Of a stretch of DNA of 64,000 nucleotides, positions 52,922-62,352 are shown piece by piece. Position 1 is the first letter of the stretch; every line of letters starts with the position of its first letter. Source of the DNA: Cytobacillus firmus DS1 (lineage in GTDB: Bacteria > Bacillota > Bacilli > Bacillales > Cytobacillaceae). The position numbers were made by a program, and so were the translations under genes. A model generated the notes under the pieces. That model worked only from the letters and a program-made list of their open reading frames with translations, had not been told where the DNA came from and did not search any database. The stretch covers positions 330,299 through 394,298 of the forward strand of contig NZ_APVL01000002.1 in assembly GCF_000565285.1 (NCBI RefSeq), in the 5' to 3' direction.

Positions 52922-53265
52922 ATTTATACTCCTTCCGTCGCTTAATAAGCAAGTACAGTTCAAATGTAAACGTAATTGTCAGCAAAGGTGACGGCAGCTG
53001 GAATGAAGATGGAGAATACGTACCAGGTGATGTGGTCCCGGAGGTTAGGGAATGTGCTGTTATCCCGTTTGATATGAAGACGGTTGCTCAATTAGGAGGA
53101 GCTGTTACTCAATCTGACCGTCAAATATATTCCCTTACACCTTTTAAACACGGAGATGAGATTGAGCATCAGGGTATGAAGTACAAGATCGATACATCGA
53201 TTAATTTCACCCCGTTCGCTGATTTCTATCGCTATGTTGCTAAAGGGGTGAGCTCTTTTGATTAA
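52918..53265 (+). CDS. Head closure/stopper protein
   Basis: 115 residues. Beta-rich with SDRQIYSLTPFKHGDEIEHQGMKYKIDT, typical of SPP1 gp16-like head closure proteins, between connector and tail terminator. Four-base overlap with the previous gene. Confidence 0.78.
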   Translation: MNLYSFRRLISKYSSNVNVIVSKGDGSWNEDGEYVPGDVVPEVRECAVIPFDMKTVAQLGGAVTQSDRQIYSLTPFKHGDEIEHQGMKYKIDTSINFTPFADFYRYVAKGVSSFD

Positions 53266-53728
53266 TCTTGCTAACGTTCGTCGCCCAGTTATAGCAGGTC
53301 TGAGAAGTTATACTACCCATCCTGTCATTATGGCAGATACAACAGGTAATCAGCCTGCCTATCCGTTTTATACGCTTAAGGTTACTCTAGCTGGGCAAGG
53401 AATCGGACAAGTCGCAGAGGCGATGGATGTAGAAATTGGCCTTTCCAGTATCGAACAAGACACTGAAATGATTCTATCAATTACTTGCCATGCTGCAGAT
53501 ATCGAAGAAGCACATGATTTGGCTTATAAGGCCCGTTCATACTTTCTAGGAAAAGGCCATATAGAGTTATCCGATCAGAACATCACGGTAGTGGATGCAT
53601 TAGCAATCACGAATCGTGATGTTTTTTTAAACATTGAATATGAACGCAGATATGGCTTTGATGTCCGGTTGCGGATGCGCGGCCAAGAGTCTTTTGATGC
53701 TGGAGTTATTGAAAATATTGAGATGTAG
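53258..53728 (+). CDS. Tail terminator protein
   Basis: 156 residues, TTG start after AAAGGGGTGAG. PYPFYTLKVTL-like beginning (QPAYPFYTLKVTL) and VDALAITNRDVFLNIEYERRYGFDVRLR place it in the LIC_12616/neck-type tail terminator family. Caps the tail tube. Confidence 0.78.
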   Translation: MINLANVRRPVIAGLRSYTTHPVIMADTTGNQPAYPFYTLKVTLAGQGIGQVAEAMDVEIGLSSIEQDTEMILSITCHAADIEEAHDLAYKARSYFLGKGHIELSDQNITVVDALAITNRDVFLNIEYERRYGFDVRLRMRGQESFDAGVIENIEM

Positions 53729-53739
53729 GAGTGAGTGAA

Positions 53740-54750
53740 ATGCCATTACAAGATGTTACTGTCACGATTGACATAAAGAACCCATCGGCGCTCATTGGCT
53801 TAGGAACTCCGTTAATCCTGGTTAATAAAGCTGGAGGAAGTCCTTATAAAGAATACAGAGACTTAGAGGCTATCAAAGTAGCCTTTGGTGAACAGTCTGA
53901 AGGTTATGAAATAGCAAAGAAGGTATTTGATCAAGGCGATACGCGTCCTGAAAAAATAGCTATTGCCACTTATGATACAACTGCAGTTGATCCTGTTACA
54001 GCAGCTTCTGTGCTTGAAGAATATTTCTACAATGATTGGTATTTTGTCATGCTGGATTCAGGAACTGTGGATGATTACAAAGCTATTAGTGATGTAGTTG
54101 AAGGTCACGGGCTGAAGATGGCGGCTCATGTTGTTGATAGTGTAGAAGATTTGGCCTTGTTAAAAGTTGAAGACTATGACCGCACATTTGCAATTCAGCA
54201 TGATCAGATTGAAGAAATGCCACATGCTGCTTTAATTGGGCGGATCGGTTCCCTTCCAGTTGGTTCGGTGACATGGAAGTTCAAAACATTAAAGTCCGTT
54301 ACCCCTCAAGACCTTACTCCTCTTAAATTAAGTGATATCCACTTAATAGGAGGTATTGCGTATGTGAGGAAAGCTGGGATCGATCAGACAAGCGAAGGTA
54401 AACTTGTTAGTGGAGAATATATTGATGTTATTCACGGCAAGGACTGGGTGAAGCTTAACATTGAACAGCAAGTGCAACTTCTGTTTGCATCAAATCCCAA
54501 AATCCCTTATACCGATAGTGGTATCGCTCAAATCGAGGGAGCTGTCCGTACAGTCTTAGAAGTGGCAGGCCAGAATGGCATTATCGCTGTTGATGATTCT
54601 GGAAAGTATTTATATACCATTTCCAGCCAGGGACGAAATGAATCCCCTGCATCAGATCGTGCAGAACGTAGGTATAGCGGACTCTATTTTGACTTTGAAC
54701 TTGCTGGGGCCATTCATGAAGCGAAGATTAAAGGTGAAATTTTAGTGTAA
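53740..54750 (+). CDS. Contractile tail sheath protein
   Basis: 336 residues from ATG 53740 (AGGAG upstream). DUF3383/sheath-type protein: SALIGLGTPLILVNKAGGS..., FYNDWYFVMLDSGTVDDYKAISD, and C-terminal YSGLYFDFELAGAIHEAKIKGEI. A sheath means the phage is a myovirus-type with contractile tail. Confidence 0.88.
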   Translation: MPLQDVTVTIDIKNPSALIGLGTPLILVNKAGGSPYKEYRDLEAIKVAFGEQSEGYEIAKKVFDQGDTRPEKIAIATYDTTAVDPVTAASVLEEYFYNDWYFVMLDSGTVDDYKAISDVVEGHGLKMAAHVVDSVEDLALLKVEDYDRTFAIQHDQIEEMPHAALIGRIGSLPVGSVTWKFKTLKSVTPQDLTPLKLSDIHLIGGIAYVRKAGIDQTSEGKLVSGEYIDVIHGKDWVKLNIEQQVQLLFASNPKIPYTDSGIAQIEGAVRTVLEVAGQNGIIAVDDSGKYLYTISSQGRNESPASDRAERRYSGLYFDFELAGAIHEAKIKGEILV

Positions 54751-54766
54751 AAAGGAGGTCTTGAGC

Positions 54767-55168
54767 ATGGGTCATGTTGGAACATATGATGCTCGAAAAG
54801 TTACAACAACAGTAAATGGTGTATTCGTCACTGGATATGCTGACGGTACCATGGTTAAATGCTCGAAAGATAACGAAAATTTCGAAGCAAGTTCATCAGC
54901 CCAAGGAGATGCTGTTGTTTCCATTAACGGTGATTCTCTTGGCACGATTGAGATCACATTGAGCCAAACATCTCCGTCCATTCCTTATTTAAATACATTA
55001 GCGAATGATCGGAATATGTTCCCGATTTGGGTGAACTCAAATAATGAAATTAAAGAGGTTACAGGCGGAACAAAAGCAATGGTTACGAAGGTTCCGGATA
55101 TTGAACATGGAAAAGCAGTAGCGAGCCGTGTCTATACTATAAAAGTCTTTGATTACACAGTGAAATAG
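54767..55168 (+). CDS. Tail tube protein (DUF3277-like)
   Basis: 133 residues from ATG 54767; the upstream TTG lies too close to AAAGGAGG. GTYDARKVTTTVNGVFVTGYADGTMVKCSKDNENFE is typical of the DUF3277 tube family that follows DUF3383-like sheaths. Closed by a terminator. Confidence 0.88.
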   Translation: MGHVGTYDARKVTTTVNGVFVTGYADGTMVKCSKDNENFEASSSAQGDAVVSINGDSLGTIEITLSQTSPSIPYLNTLANDRNMFPIWVNSNNEIKEVTGGTKAMVTKVPDIEHGKAVASRVYTIKVFDYTVK

Positions 55169-55171
55169 AAA

Positions 55172-55201
55172 GGATGAGTGGGCTTCGGCTCACTCTTTTT
55201 A
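55172..55201 (+). terminator. Terminator after the tail tube gene
   Basis: GAGTGGGC-TTCG-GCTCACTC with one mismatch, then TTTTT. Confidence 0.85.
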
Positions 55202-55264
55202 TTTGCTATGAACAAACGACATATTACCAATCAATTAAAAAGAAGAGAATGGGAGCGAAAACAA

Positions 55265-55537
55265 ATGGCTAAAAAAGGTGAACAACAAAAATTCGAAACT
55301 AAAAACGGTAACAAGTACATTTTCCAACACCCTGGGCTTCGTGAAGCTATTCGCATGCGAGACACTGCAAAAAACGAGCACGGTGTTCAGCAGGGGGAGA
55401 AATTATATGAATCCCTAATGGAGCACGTAATTTTCCAGGAAGATGGCAGCAAGGTAACATTCGAACATTTTGAAGAAGTTGGTGGATTCACTGAAGTCAT
55501 GTCGGCTGCAGTGAAGTTTACCTTTCAGGAAGGCTAA
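55265..55537 (+). CDS. Tail assembly chaperone, short form (gpG-like)
   Basis: 90 residues from ATG 55265 (GGGAGCG upstream). FQHPGLREAIRMRDTAKNEHG and VTFEHFEEVGGFTEVMSAAVKFTFQEG look like phage tail chaperones. Immediately upstream of the tape measure; the following reading frame carries the T extension. Confidence 0.8.
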   Translation: MAKKGEQQKFETKNGNKYIFQHPGLREAIRMRDTAKNEHGVQQGEKLYESLMEHVIFQEDGSKVTFEHFEEVGGFTEVMSAAVKFTFQEG

Positions 55538-55715
55538 GCCACTTCATCAATATCGTGAGAAGGTTGATTCTGAATGGTATTTTTGGAGACCAATCATGGA
55601 AGGGAAGATTTCCTACACCGAGGCTTGCACAATGACACTGGATGAAATTATGTACATTAATGCGGCATTAGACAGCCAAATTGAGCGAGTTAAAAATGCG
55701 AGAGGAGGTAATTAA
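55515..55715 (+). CDS. Tail assembly chaperone extension (gpGT-type frameshift product)
   Basis: In the +1 (or -2) frame relative to the chaperone, an open frame with no start codon before 55596 encodes about 66 codons: ...REKVDSEWYFWRPIMEGKISYTEAC and LDEIMYINAALDSQIERVKN, the pattern of the conserved T part. It ends one base before the tape measure ATG. Expected to be made as a fusion by ribosomal frameshift between 55515 and 55537 (TTT-C near 55523 is a possible +1 slip site); a separate start at 55596 is the alternative. Confidence 0.65.
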   Translation, partial: SLPFRKAKPLHQYREKVDSEWYFWRPIMEGKISYTEACTMTLDEIMYINAALDSQIERVKNARGGN

Positions 55716-57758
55716 ATGTCCTTGCGTGATGTGTTTGTAGCAATTGGAATGGACATCGATGACGGCCCTCTCGCTGAATTAGATAGACGAATTGATGATG
55801 TGATCAGTTCCATTAATGGCTTGAACTTTAATTCAATAGATAATGCTGTTGATGAAGTTGAGGACTTGAATGATGAATTCGAGGATTTAGAAAACTCAAT
55901 AGAAGATGCGGCTGATCAGGTTGAGGATCTAGATAACAGTAACTTGAGCAATCTTGACCGCGAAATTCAAAATACTGATGGCAGTATGAATATATTCAAG
56001 AAGACAGTATTGGGACTCGGTGCAGCCATTATGGCATTAGGCATTGGTGCTGCCGTAAAAGACTTCACCCAGGGTGCAATTGAAGCGGCAGCTGGTGCCC
56101 AAGCCTTACAGGCACAGTTTGACCAGGTTTTTGGAGCAGATGCAGGGGAAGCGCAGGGAGTTGTCGAGAATCTAGGAGAGTCTTTCGGGATGCTCCCAAA
56201 TCGGATTAAACCTGCCTATACCCAAATGACAAGTTTATTTAAAGGGCTGGGCTTGGAAACGGGCGATGCGATGGATGCTTCACAGCGTGCTGTGTCAGCT
56301 GTAGCAGATGCAGCTGCCTTCTATGATAAATCCTTTGAAGATGCAAACAGTGCCCTAAACTCATTTATCAAAGGTAACTATGAGGGCGGGGAGGCAATTG
56401 GTCTATTCGCAAACGAAACACAATTGGCCGGATTTGCATCACAAGAACTCGGATTGGACTGGAAGAACCTTGGTGAAGCTGATAAGCAGCTGGCCCGTCT
56501 AACCTTCGCAGAAAAGATGATGGAGTCGGCCGGTGCCACTGGACAAGCTCTTCGGGAATCGGAATCCTATGAAAACCAACTTGGCAACCTTAAGCAAGCG
56601 TGGCAGGATTTCTTAGCGAAAGCTGGGGCGCCAATATTAGAACAGGCCGTTGGAGTATTATCCAAGCTTAGTGATGTTATTTCGAATGTTGATCCTGGAC
56701 CATTTATGGAGTTTGTTTCCGCAGGGTTTGATCAGTTGTCAAAAGTTAAGGATATCATCGATGCAGTTTATAACACGATTATGTCTCTTGTTTACAATAC
56801 AGGAGAGGTATCGGATATATGGCAGAACTTAGGCGTGCCTCCTGAGGTTGCAGATGGAATTGCTAGTTTTGCTCAAAAGGTCGCTGATGGTTTCAACTAT
56901 GGTAAAGATGTCATTATGCAATTTGTGAATGATGTCGTTATTCCACTTATGCCGGTAGCACAAGAATTTATAGGCAATTCAATGGGAGTAATTGCAAATG
57001 TCGTCTCCACTGGAATAAATATTTTCAGTACTTTAAAAAGTATTGTCCAGGGTGTAATAGAGGGAGTTATTGTTCCTTTATTTCCGGTGGCCCGTTCTGT
57101 GATTGAGACATCAATGAATTTTATATCGCCAATTCTAAGAATAGTAGGCAGTTTATTCTCTGGAATTTCATCTGTTGTCCGATTTTTAGTAGAGGAAATT
57201 ATAGTTCCTTTGCTGCCTCTGGCAACGACCACGATAAAAATTGCCTGGATTGCCATGAAGCCTATTTTAGATGGCATGAAAATTGCCTTTGATGCCATAG
57301 CTGATGCTGTAGAGTGGGTAATAGACAAGCTTGGAGCTGTTGGAAAGGCTCTAAAAAACTTGGATATTGGAAGTAAGATTGGCGGTGTGGTTTCAAAGGT
57401 CTCAAACTTGTTGCCGGGATTTGAAGTTGGTCTTGGGCGTGTTCCTTACGATGACATGCCTGCGTTGTTGCATAAAGATGAAGCCGTCCTACCAGCAGAA
57501 GAAGCTGACGCATTAAGATCTGCAGGTATTTTAAAGGGAGATGGCACAAACCCATCCTTAGACTTTGGAAATGCGGGTAAATATAACACTGCTGCTACAG
57601 TTACAACAAGCACGACAACTTCCAAAATACATGCACCTGTACAAATATTTGTACAAGGCGGCAATACCAAGGATGAGACTGTATTTAACATCAAGGAAGC
57701 AATGGAGGAGTTTTTCAGTGATTTAAATGTAATCATTCCTCAGATTAGGGAGGGATAG
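55716..57758 (+). CDS. Tail tape measure protein
   Basis: 680 residues. Acidic coiled-coil N-terminus (about 20-90), hydrophobic stretch TVLGLGAAIMALGIGAAVK (about 95-115), central part FGADAGEAQGVVENLGESFGMLPNRIKPAYTQ with helical repeats, further hydrophobic helices at about 385-540, and a C-terminal GFEVGLGRVPYDDMPALLHKDEAVLPAEEADALR typical of tape measures of this phage group. Sets tail length. Confidence 0.93.
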   Translation: MSLRDVFVAIGMDIDDGPLAELDRRIDDVISSINGLNFNSIDNAVDEVEDLNDEFEDLENSIEDAADQVEDLDNSNLSNLDREIQNTDGSMNIFKKTVLGLGAAIMALGIGAAVKDFTQGAIEAAAGAQALQAQFDQVFGADAGEAQGVVENLGESFGMLPNRIKPAYTQMTSLFKGLGLETGDAMDASQRAVSAVADAAAFYDKSFEDANSALNSFIKGNYEGGEAIGLFANETQLAGFASQELGLDWKNLGEADKQLARLTFAEKMMESAGATGQALRESESYENQLGNLKQAWQDFLAKAGAPILEQAVGVLSKLSDVISNVDPGPFMEFVSAGFDQLSKVKDIIDAVYNTIMSLVYNTGEVSDIWQNLGVPPEVADGIASFAQKVADGFNYGKDVIMQFVNDVVIPLMPVAQEFIGNSMGVIANVVSTGINIFSTLKSIVQGVIEGVIVPLFPVARSVIETSMNFISPILRIVGSLFSGISSVVRFLVEEIIVPLLPLATTTIKIAWIAMKPILDGMKIAFDAIADAVEWVIDKLGAVGKALKNLDIGSKIGGVVSKVSNLLPGFEVGLGRVPYDDMPALLHKDEAVLPAEEADALRSAGILKGDGTNPSLDFGNAGKYNTAATVTTSTTTSKIHAPVQIFVQGGNTKDETVFNIKEAMEEFFSDLNVIIPQIREG

Positions 57759-57760
57759 CA

Positions 57761-58354
57761 TTGGCGGAATTAGTCGGCACAACAAAAATCAATGGCTATT
57801 TAGTTCATGTTGAAAAAGAAGATGTTGATATTGATGTTGATATCCCTACACATAAAGTGGAGAAGGGCATTAATCTTTCAGATCATGTGGAAAGAAAGCC
57901 TGTGATTGTAAAAATTTCAGGCTTAATAATAAGGCCAACCCCTGAGCGGGTGGAAATCATGGTTGCTAATCTGGAGAAAATGGAAATCGAAGGACAGCTT
58001 ATCACGTATGAAGGCAGACGTATTTACAAAAACATGCTAATGAGCGGCCTGACAATTCAGGCCGATTCTAAGACGATTAATGGTTATCGGTTCAGCTGCA
58101 CACTTACAGAGGTTCGCATTGCTGAAACCTCTTATATTCCCCCTAAAAGAAAGGCAGTTACTGCTCCAGTTGCTCAAGCAGGACGTAAACAAACTGAAAA
58201 CAAGAAGCAATCGCCGATATACCATGTTGTGAAAAAAGGTGATACCTATTATGCCTTAGGTAAGAAATACAACTTAAGATGGCAGCAACTACAGACGTGG
58301 AACAAATATGACCCTCGTAAAATTCCAATCGGCGTAAAGTTGAGAGTGGGGTGA
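57761..58354 (+). CDS. LysM baseplate protein (XkdP-like)
   Basis: 197 residues, TTG start after AGGGAGGGAT. C-terminal LysM domain (about 152-197, YHVVKKGDTYYALGKKYNLRWQQLQTWNKYDP). PBSX XkdP has the same order, tape measure then LysM protein. Likely in the baseplate hub. Confidence 0.88.
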   Translation: MAELVGTTKINGYLVHVEKEDVDIDVDIPTHKVEKGINLSDHVERKPVIVKISGLIIRPTPERVEIMVANLEKMEIEGQLITYEGRRIYKNMLMSGLTIQADSKTINGYRFSCTLTEVRIAETSYIPPKRKAVTAPVAQAGRKQTENKKQSPIYHVVKKGDTYYALGKKYNLRWQQLQTWNKYDPRKIPIGVKLRVG

Positions 58355-58358
58355 GGCA

Positions 58359-58673
58359 ATGGATAAAGAATATATTAATATCGAAAAGCCTCTCATCCCT
58401 TATCGCTTTGAAATTGAATTGGGGGCTGAGATTTTCGAGCTGGAAATAAGGTACAACGAGATAGGAGATTATTTTACTATCGATTTAATAAAGGATGGAG
58501 AGGTTCTTGTATACGGTGAAAAAATCGTGTACGGTGAACCTCTTTTTAGTGAGATATTCGATACACGTTTCCCTGGACCACTCATCATTTCAATTGATGA
58601 ATCCGGACAAGAAACCCGGGTTGGATATGAAAATCTAAATGTTACCGTCTTCCTGGTGGTGATGAATGAATGA
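58359..58673 (+). CDS. Baseplate plug-like protein
   Basis: 104 residues, beta-rich: EIELGAEIFELEIRYNEIGDYFTIDLIKDGEVLVYGEKIVYGEPL matches the phage baseplate plug (DUF6983-like) pattern. Overlaps the hub gene by 4 bases. Confidence 0.75.
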   Translation: MDKEYINIEKPLIPYRFEIELGAEIFELEIRYNEIGDYFTIDLIKDGEVLVYGEKIVYGEPLFSEIFDTRFPGPLIISIDESGQETRVGYENLNVTVFLVVMNE

Positions 58674-59470
58674 GTAAGCTTTTTAAGAGAGTTGTTGAGG
58701 TCATTACCACCAATGTGAAAATGAACAATACAGACCTGGACATCGAATTTGAAATACCGTTTGACGATGATTTAGATCCAAATCTAAGTGTTGTTTCTGT
58801 CTATAATCTCTCAGCAAACACCCGTAACCAGCTGAAAAGAGGAAAGATGTTGACAATAAACGCAGGATACATCGAAGACAAAGGATTGATTTTATCCGGA
58901 TACATTGACAACACTACTTCAAAATTATCGGGAGCTGACAGGGAAACAGTAATCAAAGTCTTGGATAGCCAGCCACTCGACAAGAAGAAGACCCTCCAAA
59001 AATCATTTAAGCCAGGAATAAAAGCTCAGCAAATTTTAAGTGATTTAGCTAAATCTCTTGGATTATCAATAGCTGTCTTGAAATTACCAAAGAACAAGGT
59101 GTATTCAAAGGGTTATGCAGTTGATGGAGAGATTGTAAAAACCATGCAAGATATCTCCAAGGACTGCGGTGCTGCTTGTTATATCTCCCGTTCTAAACTG
59201 TATATTCGTTCTTTGAAGCAAGGAGATGACCATCGTTTTGTTCTAAGTAGCAAGACTGGATTAATTGGTTCGCCTGAGTATTTTGAGGAAGAAAAGGATG
59301 GTGTAACAGTTAAAGGGTATAAAATAAAGTCTTTGCTCCAGTACCGAATGAACACAGGATCTATTATTGAACTTCAGGCAGTAGGGGTTAAAGCCAAGGT
59401 GCGTATTAGAAAAGGAAAACATATTTTTAAAGGTGACAGCTACTATACGGAAGTGGAGGCGATTCTTTGA
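58670..59470 (+). CDS. Baseplate hub protein (XkdQ/gp27-like)
   Basis: 266 residues. N-terminal part VYNLSANTRNQLKRGKMLTINAGY, middle ILSGYIDNTTSKLSGADRETVIKVLD and later LSDLAKSLGLSI fit late-control-D/hub proteins next to plug and spike. Overlaps the next gene by 4 bases. Confidence 0.82.
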   Translation: MSKLFKRVVEVITTNVKMNNTDLDIEFEIPFDDDLDPNLSVVSVYNLSANTRNQLKRGKMLTINAGYIEDKGLILSGYIDNTTSKLSGADRETVIKVLDSQPLDKKKTLQKSFKPGIKAQQILSDLAKSLGLSIAVLKLPKNKVYSKGYAVDGEIVKTMQDISKDCGAACYISRSKLYIRSLKQGDDHRFVLSSKTGLIGSPEYFEEEKDGVTVKGYKIKSLLQYRMNTGSIIELQAVGVKAKVRIRKGKHIFKGDSYYTEVEAIL

Positions 59471-59847
59471 GCAATGCCGGTGTCTTTTTCGACAACTTAA
59501 AAAGAACTATATTTACGAGTATCAATACTTCTATGCCGGCAAAGATCCTTTCATTTGATGAATCATCTGGGAAAGCCAAGATTCAGCCACTATTTAAGGT
59601 CAAAGAAGTCGGCCAGTCGCCTCAGTCACTACCACCTATAGAGAATGTCCCTACACTAAAGCAGAAATATCGTGTAAATGGCGGTGCGGTTCAGACGTAT
59701 TTGCCTGTTTATAGTCCTGGCGATACGGTTTTAGTGGTGTTCTGCCAAAGAGCAATTGACGATGCCCAAAGCGGGCATAATGTGTTCCCGGGTACATCTC
59801 GAATGTTCAGCATTCAGGATGCTGTCATTGTGGGGGTGTTAAATTGA
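59467..59847 (+). CDS. Baseplate spike (Gp138 N-terminal domain)
   Basis: 126 residues, TTG start. TSMPAKILSFDESSGKAKIQPLFK and SPGDTVLVVFCQRAIDDAQSG are the Gp138-type OB-fold of membrane-piercing spikes. Coupled to both neighbours by 4-base overlaps. Confidence 0.85.
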   Translation: MSNAGVFFDNLKRTIFTSINTSMPAKILSFDESSGKAKIQPLFKVKEVGQSPQSLPPIENVPTLKQKYRVNGGAVQTYLPVYSPGDTVLVVFCQRAIDDAQSGHNVFPGTSRMFSIQDAVIVGVLN

Positions 59848-60197
59848 AAGCGCTAGAGCTGGCCAATGGTGATTTAGTTTTTGAAAATGGTGATTTCAAG
59901 ATGATTGAGGGAGAAAATGAAATAGCTCAGTGCTTGAGCATCACACTAGGAACCAACCTGAAAGAATGGTTCTTGGATGAACGTTATGGAATTGATTTTA
60001 CACTCATCTTGGGGAAATCCAATGATGAAGAGGCAAGGGCTGAAGTTATGAGAGTTTTGTCTCAAGAAGAACGAGTGGCATCTATTGATAGTCTTATCAT
60101 CTCTAATGATTTCACCAACAGGATAAGAACAATTCGATATTCTGTTACCTTAATAGACGGCAGCACTCTTAATGATGAGGTGATATTAGGTGCTTGA
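59844..60197 (+). CDS. Baseplate wedge protein (DUF2634/gp25-like, XkdS)
   Basis: 117 residues, TTG start. NEIAQCLSITLGTNLKEWFLDERYGIDFTLILGK is the gp25-like/DUF2634 signature. Initiates sheath polymerisation in contractile tails. Confidence 0.88.
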   Translation: MKALELANGDLVFENGDFKMIEGENEIAQCLSITLGTNLKEWFLDERYGIDFTLILGKSNDEEARAEVMRVLSQEERVASIDSLIISNDFTNRIRTIRYSVTLIDGSTLNDEVILGA

Positions 60198-61371
60198 TGC
60201 TAATGGATTTAAAAGGAAAACTTACGATGAACTTCTAAATGATATGTCTTCAAAAACCAAAGAATTGTTCGGCGCGGATGCTAATGTCTCAGAAAAAGCA
60301 TTTTTAGGCATCTTGATTCGTATTATGGCGTGGTTTTTATCCCTTGCCTGGATGGCAATTGAACAAGTTTACCATGCTGCATACCGAAAGTCGGCTGAAG
60401 GAGTGCAACTCGATAAATTACTTCCTTACGCTGGGATAACTAGAATTCTAGAAGAATACGCCTATGGAGAAATCACTATCAATGGTACAGCAAACCATAC
60501 CGTTGAAAGTGGTTTTTTAGTTTCTACAGAAAGTGATATCACCTTCGAAACTATTGCTGACATCACCTTGGATGCAAACGGTGTTGGCATTGTGGAAATA
60601 GTATGTACCGAAATTGGTTCGATTGGAAATGTTGAAGCAAATAGCATTACCCAGATCGTTAACCCAGATGCAAATGTAATTAGTGTTAATAATCCGGAAA
60701 GGACAAGCGGCGGCAGAGAAAAGGAAACTGATGCTGAGGCACGTGCCCGGGCTGAAATCACTGTCGAAGGCATGGGGTCCGGCACCCCTGCGGCTATACG
60801 ACGGGCATTAATGAATTTACCAAATGTAAGGGCCGTGCATGTAATTGATAACTATTCAGATGTCACAGATTCTTATGGTACTCCTTCAAGAGCCCTGCAG
60901 GCTTTTGTGCTGGGTGGAGATGACGGAGAAATTGCACTGGCCATCTTAGAATCAAAGGCCGGAGGCATCCAACCGTATGGAACTACCTATATTGAAGTGC
61001 CCGACCTAAGTGGAAACCTTCAATCTGTTGGTTTCACAAGAGCATCGGAAGTAAATTTGCATGCGAGGGTCGTAATTTCTAAGGATTCCAGATTTACTAA
61101 TGACGGAGAGGATAAAGTAAAGAATGCAGTTGTTAGATATGTTGGCGGCTCGGATACTACATCACAATTATTTACTGGTTTGAATATGGGGGAGAAAGTG
61201 GTTTTAGCAAAAGCCATCGCACACATTATGTCAGTAGAAGGAGTCACAGATGTTGAACTATCCTTCAGTACAGATGGCGGGCAAGTCTTTCTTGAAGAAA
61301 ACGTGCTGATTGATTTATTTGAAGTGGCCCAGATTAGCGCTGAAAATATTGAGGTGGTTATTAATGTTTGA
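60190..61371 (+). CDS. Baseplate J-like protein (XkdT)
   Basis: 393 residues, GTG start overlapping the previous stop. Baseplate_J domain with ASGV-like YRKSAEGVQLDKLLPYAGITR, TSGGREKETDAEARARAEIT (about 175-195) and C-terminal beta region. Forms the wedge periphery that holds fibres. Confidence 0.92.
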   Translation: MLDANGFKRKTYDELLNDMSSKTKELFGADANVSEKAFLGILIRIMAWFLSLAWMAIEQVYHAAYRKSAEGVQLDKLLPYAGITRILEEYAYGEITINGTANHTVESGFLVSTESDITFETIADITLDANGVGIVEIVCTEIGSIGNVEANSITQIVNPDANVISVNNPERTSGGREKETDAEARARAEITVEGMGSGTPAAIRRALMNLPNVRAVHVIDNYSDVTDSYGTPSRALQAFVLGGDDGEIALAILESKAGGIQPYGTTYIEVPDLSGNLQSVGFTRASEVNLHARVVISKDSRFTNDGEDKVKNAVVRYVGGSDTTSQLFTGLNMGEKVVLAKAIAHIMSVEGVTDVELSFSTDGGQVFLEENVLIDLFEVAQISAENIEVVINV

Positions 61372-62005
61372 TTTAAAGTCCATTGTTAATAGATTTTCCG
61401 ACTACTTCAATAAGCAGTCAGACAGCAATATAAGCAAGCTCATGCGCATCTTTAGCGATGAGCTGCAGTCTCTTCATCAGACAGTTAATAGAGTTGGAGA
61501 CTGGCGAGATATCGATAACGCAGAAGGCTCAGCGCTCGATGATATCGGGACAAATTTTAATCAGCCTCGTGGTGTTGCCACTGATGAAGTGTATAGAATT
61601 TTGCTTAAATCTAAAATCGCCAGAAATTTGTCTGACGGGAGCATAAATACAATTATCCGTGTCCTCTCGGTGGCTCTTTCCGTTCCTCAAAAAGAAATAA
61701 AAATTCAAGAAAAGTGGGATGATCCACTGGAACCGGAACCTGCTGCAATTAAACTGATCGAATTGCCTTTAAATAAGATTAATGAGGCCGGTCTGGATCC
61801 CTTGAATTTTGTTCGTATAGTTCAAAAAACTGTAGCTGCGGGTGTCAAAGTCGGGGCTATTGAATTATCTGGCACATTCGAGTTTGGTGATTTATCAAAC
61901 TCTATTAATTACACCAAAGGATTTGGTGATGTTAACGACGAAAACATCGGAGGCTATCTGGGGGCAGTTTATACACCAGGCACCGATAATGAATTGCCAA
62001 TTTAG
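61364..62005 (+). CDS. Baseplate/tail protein (XkdU/gpI-like, DUF2612)
   Basis: 213 residues from ATG 61364, overlapping the J gene by 8 bases. SNISKLMRIFSDELQSLHQTVNRVGDWRDIDNAEGSALDDIGTNFNQPRG is the start of gpI/XkdU-type wedge proteins. Confidence 0.82.
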   Translation: MFDLKSIVNRFSDYFNKQSDSNISKLMRIFSDELQSLHQTVNRVGDWRDIDNAEGSALDDIGTNFNQPRGVATDEVYRILLKSKIARNLSDGSINTIIRVLSVALSVPQKEIKIQEKWDDPLEPEPAAIKLIELPLNKINEAGLDPLNFVRIVQKTVAAGVKVGAIELSGTFEFGDLSNSINYTKGFGDVNDENIGGYLGAVYTPGTDNELPI

Positions 62006-62016
62006 GAGGGATTTGA

Positions 62017-62352
62017 ATGGAAGAACAATTGCCAAAGTGGGATTCGGTTGGAGTTGAGCCACCTGCCGTATTAAAAACCGATGGCTGGCAACCAGGTATG
62101 AAGCCTTCGGCCCAGCACATGAATTGGCTCTTTAATCGAATTTATAAATGTCTTGAGGAAATTCAAACAAATGGTGGCACAGAGGAAATCCAGCAAGAGT
62201 TAGCTGCCCTACAGGCACTAGTTGCTGAACATCAGGCGGATGAAATGCCGCATGAATTTACGGATGCTACCGATTTAAAAACATATCGGTACGGATTTAA
62301 AACAAACGCTGCTAAAGATGGTTTGGTGTTTGTTTATGAGGAGGTCTTATAA
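62017..62352 (+). CDS. Tail fibre-associated protein
   Basis: 111 residues, RBS GGAGGG. LPKWDSVGVEPPAVLKTDGWQPGMKPSAQHMNWLFNRIYKCL is the N-terminal pattern of many Bacillus phage tail fibre attachment proteins; then a short coiled coil. Adjacent start overlaps its stop by one base. Confidence 0.72.
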   Translation: MEEQLPKWDSVGVEPPAVLKTDGWQPGMKPSAQHMNWLFNRIYKCLEEIQTNGGTEEIQQELAALQALVAEHQADEMPHEFTDATDLKTYRYGFKTNAAKDGLVFVYEEVL

